From Verrucomicrobiales bacterium (lineage in GTDB: Bacteria > Verrucomicrobiota > Verrucomicrobiia > Limisphaerales > J093): 64,000 nucleotides of DNA. The notes under the pieces are model-generated. The model made no database searches, was not told the origin of the DNA, and worked only from the letters and a program-made list of their open reading frames with translations. A program made the position numbers and the translations under genes. Location of the stretch: positions 20,363 through 84,362 of the forward strand of contig JABTUJ010000016.1 in assembly GCA_015075445.1 (NCBI GenBank), given 5' to 3'. This document shows, one piece after another, positions 17,115 through 26,700 of the stretch (the first letter of the stretch is position 1; each line of letters opens with the position of its first letter).

Positions 17115-18404
17115 CTACTCGTGGCGGAGGGCCTCGATGGGATCGAGGTTGGCGGCGGCGCGGGCCGGGTAGAGACCGAAGACGATCCCGACGGCACCCG
17201 AGATACCGAAGGCCAGCAGCACGGACCAGGGTGTGACGATGGTGGGCATCTTGGTGAGGTGCGTGACCACGACCGGGGTCACCACGCCGACGAGGACGCC
17301 CACCAAGCCACCGCCGACGGAGAGGACGACGGTCTCGACGAGGAATTGGGTGACGATGTCGCGTTTCTTGGCGCCGAGGGCGCGGCGCACCCCGATCTCG
17401 CGGGTGCGCTCGGTGACGGTGGCCAGCATGATGTTCATGATGCCGATGCCGCCGACGAGCAGGGAGATGGCGGCGATGGAGCCCAGCACGATGTTGAACG
17501 TGCGTTTGGTCTCCTCGGCGGCGCGGAGCAGTTCGAGAGGCACGATGACCTCGTAGTCGTTCTGGTCGTGGAAGCGGTCCAGGACGGTCTTGATCTGGGG
17601 ATCGGCGGTTTCGACGGCGGCGAGGTTCTCCATCTGGACGATGATCCGGTGCAGCTCCACTTTCTCGGCCTGGAAACTGCCGGCGGAGCGTCGGATCAGG
17701 ACTTCGCCGAACCGGACGCGCGAAGTGGAGAGTGGGATGTAGACGTTGTTGTCGAGCGGTTCGCCTTCCATCTGGCTGGTCTGGGGTCGCTGGTCGGCCG
17801 CGCTGGTCTCCTGGATGATGCCGACGACGCGGTAGTAGAACTCGCCGACCTTGACCGCGTGAAGGAGCGGATCTTGGTAGGGGAAGAGCCGGCGCGAGAG
17901 GCCGGCGGTGATGACGCAGACATTGTTCTGCCAGATCTCGTCCATCTGACACAGGAAGCGGCCGCGGAGGAGATCGACGCGGGTGACCTCGGGATAGAAG
18001 GGGAGGGTGCCGATGACCTGGCAGGGGACTTCGTTGCGACTGAAGCGAACGCTTTCGCGGATGATGCGCATGGGCAGGACGCGTCGGACGCCGGGGATGG
18101 TGGACTGGAGGCGGGCGCCGTCCTTGTAGGTGAGTCCGTAATCGATCTGGAAGCTGCGCATGGAGGCGCCGGACTGGGCGGCCTCGGCGGCCGGTTTGAG
18201 GCTGTTGATGAGGACGTTGTTGCTGCCGAGTTTCTTGATGCGTTCCTGGGCCTCGTAGGAGGCGCCTTCGCCGATGGCGAGCATGGCGATGACCGAGCAG
18301 ACGCCGAAGATGATGCCAAGCATGGTCAGCACCGAGCGCAGCTTGTGGAGCAGGAGGCTCTTGAAGCCGAGCTTGACGGTGCTGATGAACTGGATGCGCA
18401 GCAT
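17115..18404 (-). CDS. MacB-type ABC transporter permease
   Basis: 429 residues with FtsX/MacB architecture: TM1 near residues 20-45 (LRSVLTMLGIIFGVCSVIAML), a ~220-residue periplasmic core domain, and three C-terminal helices (ISLLVGGIGIMNIMLATVTE; VVLSVGGGLVGVLVGVVTP; VLLAFGISGAVGIVFGLYPA). The REIGVRRALGA segment is the usual coupling motif. Unlike E. coli MacB, the ATPase is a separate gene ending 3 bp before this start. It forms the inner-membrane part of a tripartite export system with the ATPase, HlyD-type adaptor and TolC-like protein encoded upstream. The substrate (macrolide, peptide or lipoprotein-like) cannot be told from sequence. Confidence 0.92.
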   Translation of the reverse strand: MLRIQFISTVKLGFKSLLLHKLRSVLTMLGIIFGVCSVIAMLAIGEGASYEAQERIKKLGSNNVLINSLKPAAEAAQSGASMRSFQIDYGLTYKDGARLQSTIPGVRRVLPMRIIRESVRFSRNEVPCQVIGTLPFYPEVTRVDLLRGRFLCQMDEIWQNNVCVITAGLSRRLFPYQDPLLHAVKVGEFYYRVVGIIQETSAADQRPQTSQMEGEPLDNNVYIPLSTSRVRFGEVLIRRSAGSFQAEKVELHRIIVQMENLAAVETADPQIKTVLDRFHDQNDYEVIVPLELLRAAEETKRTFNIVLGSIAAISLLVGGIGIMNIMLATVTERTREIGVRRALGAKKRDIVTQFLVETVVLSVGGGLVGVLVGVVTPVVVTHLTKMPTIVTPWSVLLAFGISGAVGIVFGLYPARAAANLDPIEALRHE

Positions 18405-18407
18405 GGG

Positions 18408-19136
18408 TCAGGCAGCAACGGGGGCGGCGCGGTTGACTATCTGGCGGTCGATCAGGCCGTCTTTCATGTGGATCACGCGGTGGGCGCGGGAAGCGACCTC
18501 GTCGCCATGGGTGACCAGGATGATGGTCTTGCCGCTTTGGTTGAGGTGGTCGATGAGGTCGAGCACTTCGGCGCCGGTGCGGGAGTCGAGGTTGCCGGTG
18601 GGTTCATCGGCGAGGATGATCAGCGGGTCATTGACCAGGGAGCGGGCGATGGCGACGCGTTGCTGCTGGCCGCCGGAGAGCTGGTTGGGACGATGGTCGA
18701 GGCGGTCGCCGAGGCCGACGAGGTTGGCGAGCTCCAGGCAGTGCTCGTGGGTATGGGCCAGGTTGCGGCCCTGGTAGAAGAGGGGCACCTGGATGTTCTC
18801 GAGGACGGTGAGCTGGGCGATGAGGTTGTAGGACTGGAAGATGAAGCCGATGCGGCGGCCGCGCACCTCGGACAGCGCGTCGTCGTCCATGCGGGACACG
18901 TCCTGGTCGCCCAGGAAGTACTGGCCGGCGGAGGGCCGGTCGAGGCAGCCGAGCAGGTTGAGGATGGTGGACTTGCCCGAGCCGGACGGGCCCATGATGG
19001 CGACGTAGGAGCCCTGGGTGATTTCGAGGTCCACGCCGCGCAGGGCACGAACGATGTTCTCGGCGCTGAGCACGTAGGTCTTTTCAAGACCCACGGTCCG
19101 GATCATCGGGCGGGGTGCTGGGGGCGAGCCGTTCAC
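18408..19136 (-). CDS. MacB/LolD-type ABC transporter ATP-binding protein
   Basis: 242 residues with every ABC motif: Walker A GPSGSGKST (~52), Q-loop FIFQSYNL, signature LSGGQQQRVAIARSL, Walker B LIILADEPTGNLD and switch His LVTHGDE. This is the canonical LolD/MacB/FtsE subfamily that powers mechanotransmission-type export rather than substrate passage through the membrane. It lies 23 bp after the adaptor gene and 3 bp before the permease gene, so it is clearly part of the same operon. Confidence 0.95.
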   Translation of the reverse strand: MNGSPPAPRPMIRTVGLEKTYVLSAENIVRALRGVDLEITQGSYVAIMGPSGSGKSTILNLLGCLDRPSAGQYFLGDQDVSRMDDDALSEVRGRRIGFIFQSYNLIAQLTVLENIQVPLFYQGRNLAHTHEHCLELANLVGLGDRLDHRPNQLSGGQQQRVAIARSLVNDPLIILADEPTGNLDSRTGAEVLDLIDHLNQSGKTIILVTHGDEVASRAHRVIHMKDGLIDRQIVNRAAPVAA

Positions 19137-19159
19137 AGGGGCAGGGTGTGAGGCGCCGG

Positions 19160-21337
19160 TTATTCGGACGGTGGACGACTGCGACCGGCACCGGGTTCGG
19201 CGCCTGCACCGCCTTCGCCGCCGCCGAAGCCTCCGCCCGGGCGGTTGCCGCGGCCGCCGCCTCCGCCCTGGCCACCGAAGCCGCCCCCGGCGCCTGGACC
19301 GCCTGGGCCGCCCGGACCTCCCTGCCCGCTGAAGCGCTGGCGCATGGCCTCGCGCATGGCCTGCTGTTCCTCCTCGTTGAGCTGGCCGTCGCCGTCCTTG
19401 TCGAACTGTTTGGTGAGGGCCTCGCGGTCGAAGCCGGGGGGGCCGCCCTGGGCGGCGAAGCGCTGGCGCATGGCCTCACGCATCGCCTGCTGCTCCTCCT
19501 CGTTGAGCTGGCCATCGCCGTCCTTGTCGAACTGGCGGGTCATCGCCTCGCGATCGAAGCCGGCGCCACCGCGCTGGCCGCCGCCGCGGCGGCCGGCTCC
19601 GGCACCGTCGGGCGCGGCGCCGTCCGGGCCGGCAATGGCGTTGGGCGGGGGGTTGCCGGCGAAGGCGGGGGGCGTGGAGCTGCCTGCATTCGGGGAACCG
19701 GTGGGACCGCTGGGGCCGCCGGCGGCTGGGGGTCCGCGAGTCGCCGCCAGATCTGGCGCACCGGTGGGGGCTCCGCGACTGGAGGTGGTGGCGGGTGGCG
19801 GATTGGTGGCGGTGACGCGGGCGCGGTCCTCAGCGGTCAGGACGGTGCCTTCGAGGTCGCGCTGTTCGGCGTCGAAGGGCGGCGAGAGGAGCACGCGATC
19901 GCCTTCGTTGAGGCCGGAGACGATCTGGATGAAGCGGGTGTTGAAGAGGCCGACTTCGACGGGGACAGGTTTGGGCTGACCGCCTTCGAGGCGGTAGCAG
20001 ACCTGTCTTCCTTTCAAGGTGGTGACGGCCTGGATGGGGACGGAGATGGCATCGGCGATGGTGGTGATGATGATTTCGGCGCGGGCGGAGACGCCGGGTT
20101 TGACGTCGGGCAGGTGGTCGTCGATGTGGATTTCGGTGTTGTAGACCTTGAGGTTGGGGTTGCCGAAGCGGCTGGTGGTATCGGGCAGGAGGGCGACGCG
20201 TTCGACGCGGGCGCGGAAGGCCTGGTCGGGCATGGAATCGAGGACGACGAAGGCGGGCTGATTGGGGCGCACCATGTTCACGGTGGACTCGTGGACCTTG
20301 ACGGTGACCTTCATCCGGGCGATGTCCGGGAGTTTGATCAGCTCCTGGCGATTGCGGACGGTGGCGCCCTCCTCGACCATGGCGTCGCTGCGGAAGCGCA
20401 TGTCATCGGACATGGGGTAGACGACGAGGCCGTCCTGGGGGGCGTAGATGTGGCAGGCGTCGAGGTTCTTCTTGTCGCGTTCGAGCTTGCGGGCATTGAG
20501 GACGAGGGTATTGGACTGGGTGAGCAGGTCGGCCACGTACTGGGCGATGCGGCGTTCGCTGGTGGCCATGACGCGCTCGAGTTCGTTCCGGGCCTCCTCG
20601 AGGTCGGAGCGGTATTTGGCGGCGAGTTTTTCGTGGTCGAACCGGGTGAGGATGAAGATGGAGTTGGTGGCGCTGATGAGGGAGTTCTGGCTGCTCATGA
20701 CCTTGAGGCGGTCCTGGTCCTCGCGCTGTTTGGTTTCGTAACCTTTGGCGGTCAGGTTGGTGGTGTTCATGTAGTCCTCGAGGCTGATGGCGAGGTTGGC
20801 CTCGGCCTGGAGGACTTTGTTACTGGCTTCCATGGACTCGACGGCGCGTTGCCCCTGTTCGAACTTTTTGAGATCCAGCTCGGCGAAGTAGACCTTGAGC
20901 TGGGCGGCGCTGATGTCGCTGTTGGTCTGGCTGCGCTGGATGTCGAGGGTCAACTGGGCGGCGATGAGGGCGTTGGTGGCTTTTTCGAAGTTGATCTCCT
21001 GCTGGTTGACCTGGTCCTGGGCCTGAGCGGAATCCAGCTCGACGAGGAGGTCGCCCTTCTTCACGTACGTTCCCTCCTTGGCGATGAAAATGATGCGGGC
21101 GGTGCCTTCGACCTCGTTGCGGATGCTGAGTTCGCTGACGGCGGCGAGGGTACCGCCTTCGACGACGGAGACGGTGAAGTCGCCGCGTTTGACGGTGTGG
21201 AAGGCGGTGGCGGTGGTGGTGGTGGCGGAGGAGCGGAAGAGCAGCAGGAGGAGGAGGCCGAGGGCGACCACGGCCACGCCCAGCAACCACGGGCGCTCGC
21301 GCAGGGGCGCGGGGAGTTTTTGCAGCAGGGGGTTCAT
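19160..21337 (-). CDS. HlyD/MacA-type periplasmic adaptor with C-terminal EF-hand duplication
   Basis: 725 residues. It has one N-terminal membrane segment (WLLGVAVVALGLLLLLLF), a barrel-sandwich lipoyl-like domain (VKRGDFTVSVVEGGTLAAVS; GTYVKKGDLLVELD), a long coiled-coil hairpin (~125-300), then beta-barrel and membrane-proximal domains to ~510. This is the membrane-fusion subunit linking an ABC permease to TolC. Unusually, a Pro/Gly/Ala-rich linker leads to two near-identical EF-hand loops, each FDKDGDGQLNEEE (about residues 601 and 642), separated by a ~41-residue tandem duplication, and a Gly-rich tail. EF-hands are not part of normal MacA proteins; calcium control or calcium-dependent assembly of the pump is an inference. 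Its start overlaps the TolC-like stop (ATGA). Confidence 0.92.
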   Translation of the reverse strand: MNPLLQKLPAPLRERPWLLGVAVVALGLLLLLLFRSSATTTTATAFHTVKRGDFTVSVVEGGTLAAVSELSIRNEVEGTARIIFIAKEGTYVKKGDLLVELDSAQAQDQVNQQEINFEKATNALIAAQLTLDIQRSQTNSDISAAQLKVYFAELDLKKFEQGQRAVESMEASNKVLQAEANLAISLEDYMNTTNLTAKGYETKQREDQDRLKVMSSQNSLISATNSIFILTRFDHEKLAAKYRSDLEEARNELERVMATSERRIAQYVADLLTQSNTLVLNARKLERDKKNLDACHIYAPQDGLVVYPMSDDMRFRSDAMVEEGATVRNRQELIKLPDIARMKVTVKVHESTVNMVRPNQPAFVVLDSMPDQAFRARVERVALLPDTTSRFGNPNLKVYNTEIHIDDHLPDVKPGVSARAEIIITTIADAISVPIQAVTTLKGRQVCYRLEGGQPKPVPVEVGLFNTRFIQIVSGLNEGDRVLLSPPFDAEQRDLEGTVLTAEDRARVTATNPPPATTSSRGAPTGAPDLAATRGPPAAGGPSGPTGSPNAGSSTPPAFAGNPPPNAIAGPDGAAPDGAGAGRRGGGQRGGAGFDREAMTRQFDKDGDGQLNEEEQQAMREAMRQRFAAQGGPPGFDREALTKQFDKDGDGQLNEEEQQAMREAMRQRFSGQGGPGGPGGPGAGGGFGGQGGGGGRGNRPGGGFGGGEGGAGAEPGAGRSRPPSE
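19385..19550 (-). repeat. ~123-bp tandem duplication encoding two EF-hands
   Basis: Two adjacent DNA copies encode the same EF-hand plus an AMREAMRQRF helix, with only a few differences. This indicates a recent in-frame duplication within the adaptor gene. Confidence 0.85.
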
Positions 21338-23112
21338 AGGACGGGTTCGAGGAATTGGTCAGGGGGGATGAGCTTGTCCTCGGGCATCTCGAGGGGGGGG
21401 CGGCCGCGCTGGCTATCGAGGAGCACGCCGGCGAGGGGATCGCTGAGCCAGAAGCGGTCGCGTTCGGCGATCAGGAGGCCGAGGTCGAGGAGGAGGGACA
21501 AGCGGTTGTTCTGGTAGGCGACGATGGCGTCGGTGAGGGAATTCTGGGCGGCGATGAGGTCGTCCTGGGACTGGCGGAGGTTGATGATCTGCAAGCGGCC
21601 GGCGCGGAAGAGCAACTGGTCGTTGTCGGCCCGGCGCTCGGCGACGCGGAGGGCTTCCTGGCGGCTGACGTAGTTGAGGCGTTCGCGTTCGAGGTTGCGC
21701 AGGCCGGTCTCGATGCGGTCGCGGGAGTTGTCGAGGGTGGTGACGAGGCTGCGCAACTGGGACTCGAAGGAGATGAGGGTGGAGCGGTAGGTATTGCGTT
21801 CCCGCAGGCGGTCCACGGGCAGGTCGAGAGAGAGGCCGGCCGACCAGCGCAGCTTGTCGAAGTCGAAATTGGTGTAGTCGTAAGGTTCCTCGGACTGCCA
21901 GTTGGCGTTGCCGGTGAAGTTGAGGCCGGTCCGCAACTGGTCGGCGGCGACGCGGACCTTGCGTTTGCTGTCCTCGAAGCGGTCGATGGCGTTGAGGAGG
22001 TCCATGTGTTTTTCCACGGCCATGCGGAAGGCGGCTTCCTGGCTGATGTCCACCCGGATCAACCCCGCCTGCTCGAGCTGCCCCAGGTCTGCATCGGCCA
22101 GCGCCAGGACCTCGGTGATGGGCAGGCCCAGGCGGATCTTGAAGGCGTCGAGGGCGTTGAGGTAATTGGCGACGGAGTTGACGTAGCCGATCTGCGCGCT
22201 CAGCTCGGAGTTGCGCATTTCGTCGACGCGGCTGCGGCTTTCGCGGTCGACGGACCGGGCCTCGACGTACTCGCGGGTTTCCACGCGGCGGAGGTAGTTG
22301 GTGTAATTGTTGCGGACGTTGCGCTTCTGGCCCAGGAGGGCGAAGTAGGCGCTGACGGTGTTGGCGGCGAACTGGTTCTGGTACAGGCTGAAGCTGCGGA
22401 TCGCGTAGACGACGTTGCGTTCGGCCTGGGTGAGGGCCTCGACGGTCGGGTCATTCCGGCCGAAGCCGCGGAGCAGCGGCTGGGTCAGGTTGACCGAGAG
22501 GAGGTTGATGGCCGAGTCATTTCCCAAGGCCACCGGCGAGTCCCCTCCCGAGAACCGGGCGGTGAAGATCCGCACCAGGTCGTTGCCCAGGGCGAGGCTG
22601 AGCCGGCCGCCGCTCTTGAGCAGTTGGCTGACGCCCACGCTGCTGCGGACCGAACCCGACTGGGCGGTATCGCCCGTGCCGGAGATGCTCGCGGTGGATT
22701 CCGCGAAGAACTGCGGGGAGAAGGCGTAGCGGGTACCGGTCAGGCTGAGGGCGCTGAGGTAGAGTTGCTCGCGCTGGGTCTGGTACTCCCGGCTGTAGGT
22801 CTTCGCCAGCCGCAGGGCCTCCTCGACGTTGATCAACCGCCGGTTGGTGGCCTGACGATCCTCGATCAATTCCGCCGGTAACACCGACTTCGGGTCCCGG
22901 CCTGAGTAGGGCGTGTCGATGCTGAAGCTGTTGGTGTGCCCGAAGACGGCGCGGTCGTACTCCTCGATGATCCGGTAGACCTCCGTGTCCGCGGACTTGC
23001 GGTAGTGCGCGCTGGAGCAGCCGGCCAGGGTGGCAACCAAGCCGGATAGCAACAGAACCGGCCATCGGAGCCGGTTCTGCCCTTTCGTGGTGACTCTGAA
23101 CATGTGGGCCAA
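21334..23112 (-). CDS. TolC-family outer membrane efflux lipoprotein
   Basis: 592 residues, with a lipoprotein signal ending in LVATLAGC (lipobox Cys near residue 34). Long alpha-helical hairpins of the outer membrane efflux (OEP) type follow, repeated twice (EALRLAKTYSREYQTQREQL; NVVYAIRSFSLYQNQFAANT; ERRADNDQLLFRAGRLQIIN). Strand segments such as YAFSPQFFAESTASISG and GRLSLALGNDLV form the beta-barrel. It supplies the outer-membrane channel for the adaptor/ABC pump encoded immediately downstream, with a 4-bp start/stop overlap. The protein is longer than E. coli TolC (493) because of an extended N-terminal periplasmic region. Confidence 0.92.
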   Translation of the reverse strand: MAHMFRVTTKGQNRLRWPVLLLSGLVATLAGCSSAHYRKSADTEVYRIIEEYDRAVFGHTNSFSIDTPYSGRDPKSVLPAELIEDRQATNRRLINVEEALRLAKTYSREYQTQREQLYLSALSLTGTRYAFSPQFFAESTASISGTGDTAQSGSVRSSVGVSQLLKSGGRLSLALGNDLVRIFTARFSGGDSPVALGNDSAINLLSVNLTQPLLRGFGRNDPTVEALTQAERNVVYAIRSFSLYQNQFAANTVSAYFALLGQKRNVRNNYTNYLRRVETREYVEARSVDRESRSRVDEMRNSELSAQIGYVNSVANYLNALDAFKIRLGLPITEVLALADADLGQLEQAGLIRVDISQEAAFRMAVEKHMDLLNAIDRFEDSKRKVRVAADQLRTGLNFTGNANWQSEEPYDYTNFDFDKLRWSAGLSLDLPVDRLRERNTYRSTLISFESQLRSLVTTLDNSRDRIETGLRNLERERLNYVSRQEALRVAERRADNDQLLFRAGRLQIINLRQSQDDLIAAQNSLTDAIVAYQNNRLSLLLDLGLLIAERDRFWLSDPLAGVLLDSQRGRPPLEMPEDKLIPPDQFLEPVL

Positions 23113-23267
23113 GTCCAGCCTCTTGTGACGTCCGTGGGTGCGGGTTGGTTACACGGGCCCCGTCTCACGGGGCTCCCCTCGCCCCCGGGTCGTCGTTTCA
23201 CGCGCGCGGGTCACCGGCAGGCTGACCACGCGGATTCTGCCTTCCGCCGGAGTCTTCGGCAAGCCGC

Positions 23268-23310
23268 GGGAAGCTCAAAGCTCAAAGCTCAAAGCTCAAG
23301 GGAAGTTCCA
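23268..23310 (+). repeat. heptanucleotide repeat (GCTCAAA)n
   Basis: Four 7-bp units GCTCAAA are followed by GCTCAAGGGAAGTTCCAG, identical in style and tail to the copy at 14894. Confidence 0.85.
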
Positions 23311-23384
23311 GCTCACATTCTGGCGCAGATCTCGGCGCCTTTCGGGGGAACGCGTCGGTTCCCGAATCCGACACGCGACGCGTG

Positions 23385-23423
23385 GCTCCTGCTCTTGCTC
23401 TTGCTCTTGCTCCTGCTCTTGCT
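23385..23423 (+). repeat. hexanucleotide array (GCTCTT/GCTCCT)n
   Basis: About six 6-bp units. They are complementary in sense to the array at 23568-23646, so the two arms could pair across ~145 bp. Confidence 0.88.
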
Positions 23424-23567
23424 TTCCACCCCGGCCTTGGTCGGTCGTGAGTTCCTTGGCCACCTGCACGTCGAAACAAGCCGGACACTCAAAGGCAGCG
23501 CGGCGCACCGCATCAACATAGCAGCGGCAGTCGGAGGTTTGAGGTGGGTTCAGGCGGGATCGGACTG

Positions 23568-23646
23568 GAGCGAGAGCGAGAGCAAGAGCGAGAGCGAGAG
23601 CAAGAGCGAGAGCAAGAGCGAGAGCAAGAGCAAGAGCAAGAGCGAG
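23568..23646 (+). repeat. hexanucleotide array (GAGCGA/GAGCAA)n
   Basis: About thirteen 6-bp units of GAGCRA, the inverse complement of the array at 23385-23423. Confidence 0.9.
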
Positions 23647-23777
23647 GTGCAGGGGCAAGAAGCAGTCGTGGTGCAGGGGCGTTGCTCCGATCTCGCCCAT
23701 GACTTTGCGCGCAGGGGATTGCCGGCAATCAGGACGGCGGCCCCTGCCAAGCGCCGGGCGCGCAGCTTATGGACCGG

Positions 23778-26700
23778 TCAATGCCAATCGATCCGGAGGA
23801 CTCCGTAGTCGCCGAGGGGGAGGAAGATGTGGGGTCCGTCGATGGCGACGCCGGCCGACAGGTCGGGATAGAGACAGCCGTCCGGGACCGCGGTGGCTTG
23901 CCGAATCAGCCGGGCGGGGTCAGTGGCGTCGTAGACGCTGACTTCCTGGGCGGTGTTGAGGAGCAGGAGGGGAGCCGCATGGAGCAGGCCGTTCGGGTAG
24001 CCGGGCTGCTGGGCGAGGCCGACCTGGGTGAGGACGCCCGGGTCGGTGAGTCGCCACGTTTCGAGGACCGTGGTCTGCCGGGACGACTCGTAGCGGGCGA
24101 GGACGAGGTGGTCGTTGATGGCGACGGACTGGGCGGCGCCGTCGGAGCCGAGTTTCTGGCTGGTGATGAGGGAGGCTTCGACGCCGTCGTAGGCGAGGAC
24201 ATCGAGGAACGGAGTCCAGTCGGTCTGTCCCTGACGGTCCCAATGGGGTCCTGTGGTGTAGAGGACGGCACCTCCGTGGCTGAGAGCAGCGAGTTGGCCC
24301 GGCAGGTTGACAGGAGGGCGGACGGTGGGGACGAAGGGGTCCGTGAAGTCGAGCACGCTCAGGTAATGACGGCTGACCCACTGGCCGCGGATCTGATCCG
24401 GGCTCGCTCCGGGGGGATGCCAGGACTCGATGAAGTCGGAACGTTGATGGCTCACAAACAGGAGTTCACCCGCCTGATGCACGGTGCTGAAGCCCCAGGC
24501 GTCGGCGTCCTCGGCGAGCCGCGTCAGGGAGGCGAACCGCGGGGCAGCCGGGTCGCGGATGTCGAAAGCAAAGAACTGGCCGCCGGCTCCTCCACCCCAC
24601 CAGGGCCACAGGCCGCGGGCATCGAGCGCGACACCGCCCAGCCAGGGCCCGCGCCACCAACCGGAGGCGCCGCCCGCCCAGACCAGCACGCCCGGGCGGG
24701 GGGTGAACGCCTGCAAATCACTGAGCCAGCCGCTGTTCTCGAGCGCGACTTCGGCCGTACCCACGAGGCTCAAGGCGGGGAGAGCGGCGAGGTCGAGCAC
24801 GGTGAGGAAGAGATTGGGAACGGGAACGGGCGGCTGGTCGGGGTCTTGTCCGCCTTCCGGGACGGCGAAGAACCAGGAGGTGGCTTGTGACTGGAGCACG
24901 TAGAGGTGGCGGCCGCTGCGGGTGGCACCCACGACGTTTTCGGGCCGGGGCAGGGCCAGACGGGACAGGATGGTTTCGGGATCGGCGGTCGCCACGACGC
25001 GGACGGTGGGGGAGGGCTCGTTGGCCCAGGAGAGGCCGCGCTCGATTTCGACGAGGTGATCGTCGAGGGCGAAGAGCCGGTCCACGGGCCAGGCCAGCTC
25101 GGTGGTGTGGGTGACTTCGGGGTGATCCCGGTCGGTGGCGTCCACCACGAGCAGTTCGCGGCCGGAGAGGGAGAGGATGCGTTCGCCGTGGAGCGTGGCG
25201 CGGCGGGGCTGGAGGGCGTGTTCGATGACGCCGCGGGCGGTGAGGGTATCGGAGGTCAGCTCGATCAACTGCACGCGGGAGGCGTAGCCCTGCTGCGTGT
25301 AGCCCTGGTAGGGCACGAGGATGAGGCCGGCGTCCGGGAGCACGGTGAACGCCTTTTCGTCGTAGTTGGCTTCGCTCCAGGAATGGTCTTCCCCGAGGGG
25401 GACCTTCGCGAGGAGGGCCGGCTGGGCGGGGTCGCGCACGTCGAAGAGGGAGACGGCGACCTGCCAGTTGGTTTCGGAGGCGATGCCGACGGTGACGAGG
25501 CGGTCGCCGAGCGGCTGGATGTAGGTGGACCAGCCGGGGACCTCGAGTTCGCCCAGCAAGCGCGGGTTGGCCGGGTCGCGAAGGTCCACGATCCAGAGAG
25601 GATCGACGCGTTCGAAGGTCACCAGGTAGGCGCGGTCGCCATCGAACCGGGTGGCAAAGAGCGCTTCGCCCCGCCCGACGCGGATCTCCCCGAGGCGGCG
25701 CGGTTGGGCGGCGTCGGCGAGCGAAAAGGTCTCGAGGACGCTCACGGTTTCGTCACGGCCGCCCCAGCGCCAGACGTGGGAGATGACGGTGAAAACCTCC
25801 CCGTTGAGGTTGAGCTTGAACTTGTCGGCAACGCGGCCGGCCGGGCGGACGGTGGCGGTGGGGACCATGGTGCCATCCGGCGACGCGATATCGAGGAGGC
25901 GGATCTCGGTCTGCCACCAATTATTCGGGACTTGGAGGCCGACGAAGAGGAACCGGTCGGTGGCGGCGACGACATGCCCGTAGCCGGGATACCAGAAGGT
26001 GCTGCGCGCGACGGGGGCCGCCGGGTCGCTCAGGTCGAAGGACGAGACCTGGGAGCCATACTCCCAAGACTCGCTGGCCGTGCCCCGGCCGTCGTCCGGT
26101 TGTGGCGGGAGGCTCACCGCGCGGTAGGTCTGCGAGGCGACATAGAGGGCGGAGCCGACGAGGCGGCTTTCCTGGATGTGGCCGGGGACCGGCAGCGACC
26201 GGAGCAGACGCGGCTGGCCCGCGACGACTTCGAGGAGGAGGACCTGACTGCCCTGGTCCGGGCCCCAGGTGCAGCCGGCGCGCGCCAGGAGCACCAGGTA
26301 CCGGTCGCCGAGCACGTACATCTGCTCACCCGCGGCCGGCAGGGGAAACGTGCCGGTAACCACCGGGTGGTCGGACGTCGTGAGGTCGATGATCTGGAGG
26401 CCGCGATACTGGTTGAAGAAGTACAGCGTTTGGCCGCGGATCACCCAGATATCTGATTCCACGACCTCGCGTGAGGCGGTTCCGCCGCCGCCCGCTTCCG
26501 GGGCCGCCGGACCGTTGGCGTCGAGCATCCGCCAAGTGGTGAAGGGCGACTGGCCGGCGGTGCCTTCGCTGGTCTGGCCGTTGAAGGTGGTGGGGCCGGA
26601 GTAATAGGCGGCGGGCAAGGGCTCTTCGGCATCGCCGCGGACACGCAGCAGCTCCAGGGCGGCCGAGTGAGCGAGCCGGAACACGAGCTCACCACCCTGG

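Larger units (their letters stand above)
23113..23777. other. non-coding stretch between efflux operon and propeller gene
   Basis: 665 bp that upstream-regulates the efflux operon on its left. It contains a heptamer repeat (23268-23310) and two inverted hexamer arrays (23385-23423, 23568-23646). The open frames here are low-complexity artefacts of those arrays; a minus-strand Cys-containing segment (about 23430-23530) is not recognisable as a known family. Confidence 0.6.

Noticed and set aside
19115..21517. An 800-codon plus-strand open frame opposite the adaptor gene.
   Set aside because: The minus frame has full adaptor and EF-hand motifs; the plus frame is only Ala/Gly/Asp-rich low complexity.
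23530..23700. Minus- and plus-strand Ser/Glu/Lys or Ala/Leu-rich ORFs.
   Set aside because: They are pure translations of the hexanucleotide arrays in different frames.
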